From assembly GCA_017551705.1 (NCBI GenBank), contig JAFZLA010000070.1, positions 1 to 64,000 on the forward strand: a stretch of DNA of 64,000 nucleotides. Direction: 5' to 3'. This document shows positions 42,833-52,700 of the stretch, in pieces. The notes beneath the pieces were generated by a model. It worked only from the letters and a program-made list of their open reading frames with translations. It did no database searches and was not told the origin of the DNA. Within the stretch, counting starts at the first letter, position 1. Every line of letters begins with the position of its first letter. The DNA comes from Treponema sp. Its GTDB lineage: Bacteria; Spirochaetota; Spirochaetia; Treponematales; Treponemataceae. Both the position numbers and the translations under genes were made by a program.

Positions 42833-43444
42833 ATGAAAACATCGAACAAATTTACGCTGGCAAGAATCGTCGCGGCGCCCATTCTTTTTATCCTCTACTT
42901 TTTGCCCAAATGGCTGGGCCTTGCCGACGGCTCGCAAGCGGCGTTGATTCTTTCGGCTGTTTTGATTCCCCTGCTTGCGGCTGCCGAAATAACCGACTAC
43001 TTTGACGGCCACTTTGCCCGCGCGCACGGAGAGGTCAGCGACTTTGGAAAAATGTTCGACCCCTTTGCCGACGTGTTCTTGCATTTGTCGATGTTCACTT
43101 GCTTTGTCTTTACAGGCTTTATGCACCCGGCCTTGTATGTCTTGATTTTGTACAGGGAATTTAGCCAAAACTTTTTGCGCATGGTGGCTGCCAAAAGCGG
43201 AACGGCTATCGCTGCCAAAAAAGGCGGCAAAATTAAAACCGTCTTTTATGTGGCAAGCTGCTTTGTGGCGCTAATCCAAAACTTTCTTTTGCGCTCCGGC
43301 CTTGCCGCCGCATGGGCGACAAACATGGCCGCCTTTAACGTCGCGGGGAACGTCGTCTTTGCCCTTTGCGTCGCCTTGTCCTACATCAGCTTTGCCGACT
43401 ACCTTAAAAGCTTTGGCGGCGTTCTAAAAGACGCGGCGGAATGA
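42833..43444 (+). CDS. CDP-alcohol phosphatidyltransferase (phosphatidylglycerophosphate synthase-like)
   Basis: 203 residues, five to six membrane spans. The catalytic motif DGX2ARX8GX3DX3D is seen as DGHFARAHGEVSDFGKMFDP followed by FAD (near residues 58-80). Attaches a head group to CDP-diacylglycerol; PgsA is the likeliest, but inositol or choline types cannot be excluded. Nine bp after icd, probably in one transcript. Confidence 0.85.
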   Translation: MKTSNKFTLARIVAAPILFILYFLPKWLGLADGSQAALILSAVLIPLLAAAEITDYFDGHFARAHGEVSDFGKMFDPFADVFLHLSMFTCFVFTGFMHPALYVLILYREFSQNFLRMVAAKSGTAIAAKKGGKIKTVFYVASCFVALIQNFLLRSGLAAAWATNMAAFNVAGNVVFALCVALSYISFADYLKSFGGVLKDAAE

Positions 43445-43473
43445 GATTTTTCGTAAGACCAAAAAGCGCCGCG

Positions 43474-46002
43474 TTATTTTAACTTGACGTAGGTCTTTCC
43501 GGCGCCGCCGTCTTCGGCGGGGGCAAAGGAATATTCGCCGACAGCGGGCGCGGCCTTTAGATAATCCTGCACGGCCTTTTGAAGCGCGCCAGTTCCCTTT
43601 CCGTGAATCACGCTAAAATGGTCAAGGCCGTTAAGAACGCACAAATCAATTTGCTTTTCCAAAGCGCGAACAGCTTCGTCGGCGCGCATTCCCAGCAGGC
43701 GCAATTCGTAGGCGGGACGTTCCACAGAGCCGGCCGCGCCCGCGATTTTTGGGCCGCCAACCGAGCCTGCGGACAAATATTGCCAGGACGGGATTTTTTG
43801 CGCCGCGCCCCTGCCCTGCGCGCTTGCGTCAAGCCGCAAATCTTTTTGCCGGGCCTTTATCTTTAGGGCGCCAAACTGGACCAGCCATTCGTCGTTTTTT
43901 TCTTTGCGCAGCAAAACGCCTTCCGCTCCTGTGGCGATTGAATGGACTTTGGCGCCTTCCGCAAAGACGGGCGCGGCTTCTTCCAAAACTTTTCGCGGAG
44001 CGAGCGTGGGAGTTGCGGTCTTTAGAGCTTCCGAATTTTTTGTCTTGGCCTTTGACGGCTTGTTGCTTTTATGAGAATTTTTCTTTTTTTCAAACTTTTC
44101 TTCGTCGCGCAAAAGGTTTGCTTCTTCGGCTTGCAATATGTCGGCGTGAACCTTTTCCGCCGCGGCAAGCTCTTCCTTAAACTGCTTGGCCGCCAAAGTC
44201 TTTTCGCGCGTGATTTCGCCTTCCTTTAGCTCGCGGATAAGGTTTTCAAGCTTGCGGCGGCTTTCGCGCAAAAAGGCGGCCTCTTCCTTGCCTTGGGCGG
44301 CCTTAAAGTCGTGCTCGCGGCGGCGGAGCTTTATTTCTTTTTCTTCGTTTTTGAACGCGACGTCTTGCAAACGCTCCTCGCGGTCGGCGGTTTCCTTTAG
44401 CAAACGGTCCAGCTCCAAGTGCTTTTGGTTAAGGCCTTTTATCAAGGCGCTTACGTCAGCCGCCTGGCTTTGAATGTAGCCCCTGGCCTTTTGGACAACC
44501 GCCTTTTCCATTCCGGAACGGTCGGCGATTTCGAGCGCGTGGCTTTCGCCCGGGATTCCCATCACCAAACGGTAGGTGGGCCTCAAAGCGTCCATGTCAA
44601 ATTCGACGCTCGCGTTGCAGCAAACAGGATTAGTCCAACCGTAATTTTTAAGGACGCCGTGATGGGTTGTGACCAAGACAAAGGAGCCCCGCTCTATCAA
44701 TTCGTCAAGGGCGGCCATGGCGATCGCGCTGCCTTCTAGCGGGTCGGTTCCGCTTCCTAACTCGTCAAGCAAAACAAGGCTTTTGTCGGTGGCCTGGCTT
44801 AGGGCAAGCGCGATGTTTTTCATATGCGCGCTAAAGGTCGAAAGCGATGCGTCTATCGACTGCTCGTCTCCTATGTCGGCAAAGACCGCGTCAAAGCAGG
44901 GAAGCCGGCTTCCTTCGGCGGCGGGTATAGGAAAGCCGCTTTGGTTTAGCAAAGAAAAAAGCGCGAATGTCTTTATGGCCACAGTTTTTCCGCCGGTGTT
45001 GGCGCCGGTTATTATAAGGACCTTCTTTGCGTCCATAAACTTAATGTCAATCGGAACGGCCTTGTCTTTTAAAAGCGGATGGCGCGCCTCAAGCAATAGC
45101 GGAGCCTCATCTTCTTTGGCGGAAAGCGCGTAGGAGCAGGCGTTTTCCATTCCCCAGCGGGCCGCCGCCTGGGTCGTGTCCAAACGCACCATAAGGGGAA
45201 GGGTCTCTTCAAAAGCGGCCGCGCTCTCGCAAAGCTTTTCGGTGGCCTGGGCCAAAATTTTTCTTATCGCGCTTTCAAGCTCAAATTCTTTTTGAACCAA
45301 ATCGTTGTTAAGGCGCACCGCTTCCTCAGGCTCGATAAAAACTGTCTGGCCGCTGTTTGAAAGCTCGTGCACGATGCCCTTTATCTTTGACCGCTCGCTG
45401 GACTTTACGGCAAGCACTTGCCTGTCGCTTCGGACAACAGGAAGCGTCGATTCCAAAGAGCGGGCAAGGCTTGGATCAGAGACGATTTTTTTAAAGGCTC
45501 CTTCGATGTCGCGGCGCAAGGCTTGGATCTCGCTCTTTATGTCCCTTAGCTCGCGCAAGTCTTTTAGCGAGCCGTCCTTGTCTACGATTCTAAAAATCTC
45601 CGCTTCGGCGGCGGAAAGGTCAGGAATTTTTTGCGCGAGCGCGTCAAGGTTTTTAAGGCCAAGCTCGTCTTTGGAGCCGGCGATTTTTTCTTTTGCGTCG
45701 CGAGCGTTTTGGCAAAACAGTCCCAGCGCGTAAAGCTCCGCCACTTCCAGCCGGGCGCCCTTGGTTTTTATTACAGAAAAAAGTTCTTGGACAAAAGGCC
45801 AAGCCTTTAAAGAAATGTCGCGCGCGGAGGAAAAGCAAACCGCCCATTCGCGGCTAAGATTTTTTAGGCTTTCGTATTGCGCGGGATTTGAATAAGGCTC
45901 GCGCGACAAAAGTTCCGCCCCGCCCTCTTGGCTTTTGCAGTAAGACGCAATTTTTTCTCGGAGCCTGTAATAGTCAAGTTCGGTAAGTGTTTTTGTGTCC
46001 AT
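43474..46002 (-). CDS. mutS2: Endonuclease MutS2
   Basis: 842 residues from MDTKTLTELDYYRLREKI; 56 codons of extra open frame upstream lie inside rsgA and are discarded. Walker A ITGANTGGKTVAIKT near 345, DELGSGTDPLEGSA (Walker B) near 420, TTHHGVLK near 460, a coiled-coil middle (about 510-640), and a C-terminal Smr domain with FSVIHGKGTGALQKAV. Suppresses recombination or rescues stalled ribosomes in other bacteria. 20 bp after rsgA. Confidence 0.92.
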   Translation of the reverse strand: MDTKTLTELDYYRLREKIASYCKSQEGGAELLSREPYSNPAQYESLKNLSREWAVCFSSARDISLKAWPFVQELFSVIKTKGARLEVAELYALGLFCQNARDAKEKIAGSKDELGLKNLDALAQKIPDLSAAEAEIFRIVDKDGSLKDLRELRDIKSEIQALRRDIEGAFKKIVSDPSLARSLESTLPVVRSDRQVLAVKSSERSKIKGIVHELSNSGQTVFIEPEEAVRLNNDLVQKEFELESAIRKILAQATEKLCESAAAFEETLPLMVRLDTTQAAARWGMENACSYALSAKEDEAPLLLEARHPLLKDKAVPIDIKFMDAKKVLIITGANTGGKTVAIKTFALFSLLNQSGFPIPAAEGSRLPCFDAVFADIGDEQSIDASLSTFSAHMKNIALALSQATDKSLVLLDELGSGTDPLEGSAIAMAALDELIERGSFVLVTTHHGVLKNYGWTNPVCCNASVEFDMDALRPTYRLVMGIPGESHALEIADRSGMEKAVVQKARGYIQSQAADVSALIKGLNQKHLELDRLLKETADREERLQDVAFKNEEKEIKLRRREHDFKAAQGKEEAAFLRESRRKLENLIRELKEGEITREKTLAAKQFKEELAAAEKVHADILQAEEANLLRDEEKFEKKKNSHKSNKPSKAKTKNSEALKTATPTLAPRKVLEEAAPVFAEGAKVHSIATGAEGVLLRKEKNDEWLVQFGALKIKARQKDLRLDASAQGRGAAQKIPSWQYLSAGSVGGPKIAGAAGSVERPAYELRLLGMRADEAVRALEKQIDLCVLNGLDHFSVIHGKGTGALQKAVQDYLKAAPAVGEYSFAPAEDGGAGKTYVKLK

Positions 46003-46022
46003 AAGATTTCGCGCGGCGCCTT

Positions 46023-46985
46023 TTAGTCCCGCCAAGTTCCGGTCTTGATTTCTTCGGTGATGTTCTTGTAGCTTTCGTAGCGGTCTTCGCTTATCACGCC
46101 GCTGTAAACCGCTTCCAAAATTTTGCAGCCCGGCTCGTTGGTGTGGCTGCAGGAGGCGCCAAATTTGCACTGGCCCAAAAGCGGCTTGAACTCCCTAAAG
46201 TAAAGCGCCACGTTGTCGGCGGGAATTTCGTTGAGCATAAAGCGGCGGATTCCGGGCGTGTCGATTATTTGCGCGGTCACTCCCTGCAAGCCTCCTGTAA
46301 AGGCTTCGTTAAGGTTTATGTGGAGCAGCGTTCCCTTTGTCGTCGTGTGCGCGCCGCGTCCGTATTTTTTGGAAAGGCTTCCGGTCTTTAGAATCACGTC
46401 GTTGTTCAATCTGTTTATCAAGCTGGACTTTCCCACGCCCGACTGGCCAACAAAGGCGCTGCGCTTGTCGCGCAAGAGTTCCGCCAAATCCATAAGGCCT
46501 TCGCCAGTCTTTGCCGAAACCTTTTGGATTGTGTAGCCAAGCTCCTCCCAGTTTTGGACGCGCGCCACAAAGTCGGGGTCGCTGGCCGCGGGCAGGTCAA
46601 ATTTGTTGATCAAAATTACCGGCTCGATTTTTTGTTCCTCAGCCTGAATCAAGCAGCGGTCGATGAAGCGCGGGCGGAATGGCGGCTCCTCCGGAGTGGT
46701 GACCAAAATCAAGTAGTCCAAGTTGGCCGCCAAAAGCTGGGGCTTTTGCCCCTTTACGTTCCAGCGCAAAAAGACGTTCTTTCGTTCCAGCAAAGAAACG
46801 ATTTGGCCCTTGTCGTCGCTAAGGGAGTCCGCCTCAACCTCAACGCTGTCGCCGGGCGCAAGGGGATTGTAGAAGTCAATGTCTGTCTTGATTTTTTTTC
46901 CTTTGATTGAGCAGGAACGAAGGACGCCGTCTTGGCATTCCACCGAAAAGAAATTATTTGTTCCCGCTATGACTGTTCCTATCAT
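46023..46985 (-). CDS. rsgA: Ribosome small-subunit GTPase RsgA
   Basis: 320 residues. Circularly permuted GTPase: OB domain first, then G4 LINKFD (near 125), G5 SAKTGEG, G1 FVGQSGVGKSSLIN (near 177), G3 IDTPGIRRF, and the zinc knuckle CKFGASCSHTNEPGC near the end. Matures the 30S subunit. Its ATG is only 10 nt past the 3' end of tRNA-Glu with no ribosome site, so its mRNA may be freed by tRNA processing or start at the TATACT box that overlaps the tRNA end. Confidence 0.94.
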   Translation of the reverse strand: MIGTVIAGTNNFFSVECQDGVLRSCSIKGKKIKTDIDFYNPLAPGDSVEVEADSLSDDKGQIVSLLERKNVFLRWNVKGQKPQLLAANLDYLILVTTPEEPPFRPRFIDRCLIQAEEQKIEPVILINKFDLPAASDPDFVARVQNWEELGYTIQKVSAKTGEGLMDLAELLRDKRSAFVGQSGVGKSSLINRLNNDVILKTGSLSKKYGRGAHTTTKGTLLHINLNEAFTGGLQGVTAQIIDTPGIRRFMLNEIPADNVALYFREFKPLLGQCKFGASCSHTNEPGCKILEAVYSGVISEDRYESYKNITEEIKTGTWRD

Positions 46986-46995
46986 AAGTTGAGTA

Positions 46996-47068
46996 TAGTC
47001 GGTACGGGAGTCGAACCCGTCTTTAGAGATTGAGAATCTCTCGTCCTAAACCGATAGACGAACCAACC
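46996..47068 (-). tRNA. tRNA-Glu (CTC)
   Basis: 73 nt. Acceptor GGTTGGT/ACCGACT, anticodon arm AGAGA-TTCTCAA-TCTCT with CTC, T arm ACGGG-TTCGACT-CCCGT. CCA not encoded. Ends 10 nt before rsgA. Confidence 0.92.
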
Positions 47069-47099
47069 AAAAAATAAGCCGGCTTTTGACCGGCTCAAG

Positions 47100-47170
47100 T
47101 TCCCCAAGGAGGACTCGAACCCCCACAGGCAGAACCAGAATCTGCAGTGCTACCATTACACAATCGGGGA
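47100..47170 (-). tRNA. tRNA-Gln (CTG)
   Basis: 71 nt. Acceptor TCCCCGA/TTGGGGA, anticodon arm GCAGA-TTCTGGT-TCTGC with CTG, T arm with GGTTCGAGTCC. CCA not encoded. A small hairpin AGCCGG/CCGGCT with a T run separates it from tRNA-Glu. Confidence 0.92.
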
Positions 47171-47215
47171 ATGTGCAAGGATTAATCTAGCGCTTTTTGG
47201 AAAAAGTGTCAAGCG

Positions 47216-47809
47216 CTACAAGCGGTTCGACTTTAGATACGCTTCAAGTTCCTTAATCAGCGCGTCGCCGTCAAGGTTGTAGAAAAGCTTTTCAAGGCAG
47301 CCGGTTATCATGGGGTTTATGTCCATTCCGTATTCAACGGAACGGGCGTCGGACTTAAAGGCGTAGCAGCGCTTTCCGCTGGCGTAGGCGATTCCAAGCT
47401 CCACGCAGGCTCCTTCGTCGGGAGCGCGGCCGTCAAGCAGAACAAAAATTATGTCCGCTTTGAGCACTTCCTCCTCGTCCTTTTTGAAAATCTTGTCCAG
47501 CTTTTCCGCTTCGGTCATGTTTTCCAACTCGGCGGCAAGATAGCCGTCGCGCTGGGGAAGAAAAACTTTGTAGCCGTGGCGTTCAAGAAGGTGGACAAGC
47601 TTTAGGTTGTACTCACGCTCGGCGGCGTTGAAAAGCGGCGAGGCAAAATAAATTTTGTTTCTGTCTCCGGGGGCCGACCTTTGCGCGACGGCGGATTTTT
47701 GGCCAGCGTCATTTTTTTGCGCGGAAGCCTTGCCCTTTCCGCAAGAGGCAAGAGTGAACAAAGCAAAAACTGTCAAAACGATAAAAAGTGTTTTAGTTAA
47801 ATTCTTCAT
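47216..47809 (-). CDS. Nucleoside 2-deoxyribosyltransferase-like lipoprotein
   Basis: 197 residues. Lipoprotein signal MKNLTKTLFIVLTVFALFTL-ASC, then a low-complexity linker. KIYFASPLFNAAEREYN, ADIIFVLLDGRAPDEGACVE (the Glu in DEG/VELG is the family's nucleophile region) and IAYASGKRCYAF match the nucleoside 2-deoxyribosyltransferase fold. Being exported is unusual for this family, which is normally cytoplasmic. Shares a nearly identical promoter with the asparaginase gene beside it. Confidence 0.82.
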   Translation of the reverse strand: MKNLTKTLFIVLTVFALFTLASCGKGKASAQKNDAGQKSAVAQRSAPGDRNKIYFASPLFNAAEREYNLKLVHLLERHGYKVFLPQRDGYLAAELENMTEAEKLDKIFKKDEEEVLKADIIFVLLDGRAPDEGACVELGIAYASGKRCYAFKSDARSVEYGMDINPMITGCLEKLFYNLDGDALIKELEAYLKSNRL

Positions 47810-47815
47810 AACTAC

Positions 47816-47843
47816 AGTATAAACGATATTCTTGAAAAGTCAA
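47816..47843 (-). promoter_or_regulatory. Duplicated promoter, copy 1
   Basis: TTGACT (47843-47838), 16-bp spacer, TATACT (47821-47816); start codon 6 nt later. About 37 bp including the spacer match copy 2 with one change. Confidence 0.75.
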
Positions 47844-47857
47844 ATTTCTATCGCATG

Positions 47858-48913
47858 TCAATATTCCGAAAAAATTCTCAAGAGGTCGGCTTGGCTTGTC
47901 GTTTTGTTTAGAAGCGCGAGCCTTAAAAGTATCGCCGCCTTTTGCGGAGAAAGGTCGTTGGCCGCGACAGTGTTTTTGCAAAGAACTGCATCTTGCGTGA
48001 TTATGCCTTCCTTTACGCGCGAGCTTATGGCTACAGGAATCTTCAAGCCGTCAATCACCTCGACAAACTTTTGGCTAAACTCGCCCGCTCCCGCTCCGGC
48101 AATGACAAGGCCGTCCGACCGGCTCGCGGCGAACTTTAATATCTCAGGATCGGAATCAACGGCAAAATAAACTATGTTCACTTTTGGAAGAGTCTTGACG
48201 CTTTTTACGGAAAACTCGGCGGCGACGGTATGCTTTTTTGAAGGGCTTTCGTAATAATCGACGCTGTCGTTTCTGACAACGCCAATGGATCCAACCATTC
48301 CTGCCGAAATCGCCGTCACGCTAAAAGAGCTTTGCTTTGCCATCGCGCGAGCGGAAATTATCACGTCCGAAAAAACAACCAACACGCCCTTTCCGACGCT
48401 TTTTGGGCTGGCCGCGACGCAAACCGCTTGATACAAATTCATCGGGCCGTCGGCCGAAAGCGAAGTGGCGGGCCGCATCGAACCTGTGAGGACGACGGGC
48501 TTTTCTGTTTTTACGGTCATGTTAAGAAACCAAGCGGTCTCTTCCATTGTGTCCGTTCCGTGCGTGATGACAAAACCCGCCACGCCGCTGTCCTTGGACA
48601 TCTTGTTTATGATGTTGGCAAGCTCTATCCATATTTCAGAAGTGATGTCGTCGGAATTTAAGTTGCAAACTTGAATGGCCTGTATGTCCGCGAGTCTTTC
48701 TATTCCGGGAACCGCCGCCACAAGGCTTTCGACAGAAAGCTCTCCAGGCTTGTAGCCAGTTTCCTTTCCTTGATCGCCCGCGCCCGCGATGGTTCCGCCG
48801 GTGGCAAGAATCACGACGCGCTTTTTTGGCTCCGTTCCGCCGCAAAAAACTTGCGCGCAAAAGAACAAAGCCGTCAAAACGATAAAAAAGCTTTTAAAAA
48901 AATTCTGTTTCAC
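47858..48913 (-). CDS. Exported L-asparaginase (type II)
   Basis: 351 residues, GTG start placed 6 nt after TATACT. Signal peptide ends near FFCAQVFCGG. Catalytic threonine in VVILATGGTIAGAGD, second threonine in FVITHGTDTMEETAW, GSMRPATSLSADGPMN follows. Hydrolyses asparagine (and glutamine weakly) to ammonia in the periplasm, a further ammonia source near the urea island. Full length. Confidence 0.93.
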   Translation of the reverse strand: MKQNFFKSFFIVLTALFFCAQVFCGGTEPKKRVVILATGGTIAGAGDQGKETGYKPGELSVESLVAAVPGIERLADIQAIQVCNLNSDDITSEIWIELANIINKMSKDSGVAGFVITHGTDTMEETAWFLNMTVKTEKPVVLTGSMRPATSLSADGPMNLYQAVCVAASPKSVGKGVLVVFSDVIISARAMAKQSSFSVTAISAGMVGSIGVVRNDSVDYYESPSKKHTVAAEFSVKSVKTLPKVNIVYFAVDSDPEILKFAASRSDGLVIAGAGAGEFSQKFVEVIDGLKIPVAISSRVKEGIITQDAVLCKNTVAANDLSPQKAAILLRLALLNKTTSQADLLRIFSEY

Positions 48914-48919
48914 AGCTAT

Positions 48920-48947
48920 AGTATAAACGATATTTTTGAAAAGTCAA
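48920..48947 (-). promoter_or_regulatory. Duplicated promoter, copy 2
   Basis: TTGACT (48947-48942), 16-bp spacer, TATACT (48925-48920); GTG start 6 nt later. Nearly identical to 47816-47843 and flanks. Confidence 0.75.
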
Positions 48948-48951
48948 ATTT

Positions 48952-49092
48952 CTATTTTGCCAAAGCGACTAAAGCCAGCGGAAGGTACATGAACAAAAGG
49001 TTCAGCCGTTGCCAAAGGCCTTCATAGCTTATGACCGTTCCCGCAAAGATGGCGACGCGCATAGGGAGGAAAAAGCAAAAAACAAGGGCAAT
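48952..49092 (-). pseudogene. Remnant of a membrane protein C-terminus (DUF998-like)
   Basis: An open stretch of 46 codons without a convincing start reads hydrophobic residues, then VISYEGLWQRLNLLFMYLPL and a short end, resembling the final helices of DUF998-type membrane proteins. An in-frame stop lies just upstream of it. Probably the relic of a deleted gene; it overlaps the asparaginase promoter. Confidence 0.4.
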
Positions 49093-49155
49093 TTATGCCG
49101 CAAAAAATTCTTGCGCAGAATTCAATAATAATATAGAATTAAGACGGAGGCGAAA

Positions 49156-49428
49156 ATGGTATACCCTTTTATGACATTAAACGACGATACAGAAATCGTC
49201 CATTCAGAAATGCAGGCTGACGGCCGCGTAAAAGTTTCCATTGAAACGCCTGACGAAAAACTCGGCTTCAAACACGCAACTTGCTGGCTTCCGCAAAAAG
49301 AGTGGACTGACATCTACGGCTATTCCGAAGAAGAACTGAACTACCTAAAAGAGCTGGTTGACTCCGAGACGCATTTGATTTTGGAATTTTCGCAAACAGG
49401 AGGCTTTGACAGTGCCTCAGGTTTTTAA
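49156..49428 (+). CDS. Hypothetical 90-residue partner of DUF4160
   Basis: 90 residues, acidic: TEIVHSEMQADGRVKVSIET, CWLPQKEWTDIYGYSEEELN, HLILEFSQTGGF. Unrecognised. GGAGG precedes the ATG and TTGCGC-N17-TAGAAT lies upstream. Overlaps the DUF4160 gene by 17 bp, a toxin-antitoxin-like layout with the partner first. Confidence 0.7.
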   Translation: MVYPFMTLNDDTEIVHSEMQADGRVKVSIETPDEKLGFKHATCWLPQKEWTDIYGYSEEELNYLKELVDSETHLILEFSQTGGFDSASGF

Positions 49429-49690
49429 GATTGGAGCGTATTGGGTTTATTTTTGGCTTGACGAAAACATTCCGCTTGAACCTATTCATGTCCATGTGGC
49501 GGAAGGAAAACCAACTCCAAACGCGACAAAAATTTGGATTACAAAAAACGGCCGCTGCTCATTGGCCCACAACAAATCAAAAATTCCAGCCGCAACGCTT
49601 AATAACATCATAAGAATCATTGAAATGCGAATTCCTGAAATCGAAAAAAAGTGGAAGGAAACTTTCTCTAGCATTTCATATTATTGTTAA
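49412..49690 (+). CDS. DUF4160 protein (second copy)
   Basis: 92 residues from GTG 49412 (AGGAGG 8 nt upstream): MPQVFKIGAYWVYFWLDENI, then IHVHVAEGKPTPNATKIWIT, the DUF4160 pattern, and a longer C-terminus than at 13041. The partner gene is upstream and unlike DUF2442. Confidence 0.78.
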   Translation: MPQVFKIGAYWVYFWLDENIPLEPIHVHVAEGKPTPNATKIWITKNGRCSLAHNKSKIPAATLNNIIRIIEMRIPEIEKKWKETFSSISYYC

Positions 49691-49746
49691 AACGCCCCGC
49701 CTCGCTCCCTTGCATTTTTCCCTCTTCCTACTATATAATACCAAGA

Positions 49747-52700
49747 ATGGCGCTATTGGAAGCTTCGCCCTTGTGGGCGGGAATCGACATCGGAAGCACA
49801 ACCACAAAGCTTGTTGTCTACGACCCGACGGCAAAAAAAATTCTTTACTCGCAATACAAGCGCCACCACGCCGCGCAAAAAAAGAGCGTTTTGGAAGCTC
49901 TTGGCGTTTTAAAGGAACGCTTTGCGGAAAAATCATTTAAAATCGCGATGACAGGAAGCGGCTCAAAGCCGATAGCCAAAATTTTGGGCCTGCCTTTTGT
50001 TCAGGAAGTGGTGGCAAATTCCATCGCGCTAAAAAAGACCTGCGCCGACGTCAACACAGCCATTGAGCTTGGCGGCCAAGACGCAAAGATGATTTTCTTT
50101 AGCCGCGAGAACGGCCAGTTAAAGACCCGCGACTTGCGCATGAACGGAAGCTGCGCTGGCGGAACCGGAGCCTTTGTCGACGAAGTGGCTTCCATTCTAA
50201 AAGTTCCCATCGAAGAATTTGACGAGGCGGCCTCGCGCGGAAAGTGCGTCTACGACATCTCGGGTCGCTGCGGAGTTTACGCAAAGACAGACATTCAGCC
50301 CTTGCTCAACTCGGGCATCGCAAAAGAAGACTTGGCCCTAAGCGCCTTTCACGCGATAGCAAAGCAGACAATCGGAGGCCTAAGCCAAGGCCTTGACATT
50401 TTGCCCCCGGTGGCCTTTGAGGGCGGCCCCCTCACCTTCAACAAAACGCTTATAAAAGTTTTTGCCCAAAGGTTGAACCTAGCGCCCGACCAAATAATCG
50501 TTCCCGACCACCCCGAGACAATCATAGCCTTGGGAGCGGCGCTTTCGCTTGAGGAACTTTTTTCGCGCTTTGAGTTTGATCCCAAAAAAGATTTGGACGC
50601 GCTTGTCCGCCTTTTGCAGGAAGACTTGGCGCAAAAAAAAGAGGCGGCCAGCGGAGCCAAGCCCTTCTTTGACAGCGAGGAAGAAAAGCAAAAATTTTTC
50701 AAGCGCCACGAAAAAAAGCGTCCAAAGGTTTACACGTTCGCGCCGGGCGAATCCGTCCGCGCCTACCTTGGAATAGACTCTGGCAGCACCACGACAAAAT
50801 TTGTTTTGCTTGACGAAGACAACAAAATCATAGACTGGTTCTACGCGGGAAACGAAGGCGACCCGCTTATTGTCGCCAAAAAGGCCTTGATACAAATGCG
50901 CGAGCGCTACAAGGCGCAGGGCGTCGGCTTGCAAATTTTGGGCGCAGGCTCCACAGGCTACGGAGAGCTTTTGTTCAACAAGGCCTTCAACACTGACTAC
51001 CACGTGGTTGAAACCGTGGCGCACGCAAAGGCCGCAAGCCACTACATCGGCGACGCGGACTTTATCCTTGACATCGGCGGCCAGGACATGAAGGCGATTT
51101 GGCTTAGCGGCGGAATCATAACGAACATTTTGGTAAACGAAGCCTGCTCTTCGGGCTGCGGAAGCTTTTTGCAAAACTTTGCCGACACGCTTGGAATAAA
51201 AGTGGCCGACATCGCCGCGGCCGCCTTTGAGTCAAAGAACCCCGCCGTTTTGGGAAGCCGCTGCACGGTCTTTATGACAAGCTCGATTGTCACCGAGCAG
51301 CGCAACGGCAAGTTGCCGCAAGACATAATGGCGGGCCTTTGCCGTTCAATCATACAGAACGTCTTTACAAAAGTTATCCGCGTCTCAAACATCGACTCGC
51401 TTGGAAAGAAAATTGTCGTGCAGGGCGGAACCTTCCAAAACGACGCGGTCTTGCGCGCGATGGAGGAATACACAGGAAAAGAAGTTTACCGCGCGCCCTA
51501 CCCCGGAATCATGGGAGCCATTGGAGCCGCGCTTTTGACAAAAGAAAAAATGGAAAAAGAAGGCGCGTCCACGACCTTTATAGGCCTTTCCGCGCTTGAC
51601 GATTTTTCTTACGAGCAAGAGACAAACATAATCTGCCCCTTCTGCGAAAACCACTGCAAGCGCACGCTGGTAAAATTTTCCAACGGAGCCAGCCTCATAA
51701 CAAACAACCGCTGCGAGCGCGGAGAAATCTTGGGCGACCCCAAGGACGCGCGCGTGGTGGAGCAAATAAAAGAGCGCAAGGTTCAAAAGGCGGCCAACCT
51801 CTTTAGGCTGCGCCAAGAGCTTTTGTTCAAGGACTACAGAATTTCGCGACACGCCAAAAAACGCAACATAACGTTTGGCCTTCCGCGCGTCCTGAGCTTT
51901 TGGGAGACCATGCCATTTTGGTCCACGCTCTTGCGGTCGATGGGCTTTGGCGTAAAAATGTCGGACATCTCCAACAGGAAAATGTACGAGAACGGCCTCA
52001 ACGCCGTCGCCAGCGACACGGTATGCTTCCCCGCAAAATTGGTTCACGGCCATTTGCGAAACCTTGCCAAAAAAGGCGTGGACAGAATTTTCATGCCGAT
52101 TGTGGCCACATACGAATCGCAAAACACCGAGGCCACAAGCCGCTACATGTGCGCGATTGTCAAAGGCTATTCTTGGGTAATCCAAAATTCCGACAGTCCG
52201 CTAAAGCGCTGGAACATTCCGTTTGACGACCCGATTTTCTTTTGGGAAAGCGACAAGGACCGAAACCGCCAGCTTGAAGAATACTTTATCAAAAACTTTG
52301 GCCTTTCAAAATTCCGCGTGGACCGCGCGATTCACTACGCCGACAAGGCGATGAAAGAATTCAAGCGGACGCTTGTCGAAGAGGCGCAAAAAATAATCAA
52401 CGACGTTACGGCGCAAAACAAGTACGCAATCGTGCTGGCCTCGCGTCCTTACCAAAACGACCCGCTTGTAAACCACAGCCTGCCCGACTTGTTCACGCAA
52501 CTGGGAATTCCTGTCCTGACCGCGGACTCCGTTCCCGGCTTGGAGCGAGTGGACCTAAGCAAGAGCCGTTTGGAAATCGTCAACAACTTCCACGCCAGAA
52601 TGCTTGGCTCGGCCATAATCGCCGCGGAGCATCCCGCGCTTGAATATGTCCAGTTCGTGAGCTTTGGCTGCGGCCACGACGCATACCTTAGCGACGAAAT

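Noticed and set aside
46003-46170. 56-codon N-terminal extension of mutS2
   Set aside because: Overlaps the rsgA coding end in another frame and does not resemble MutS2.
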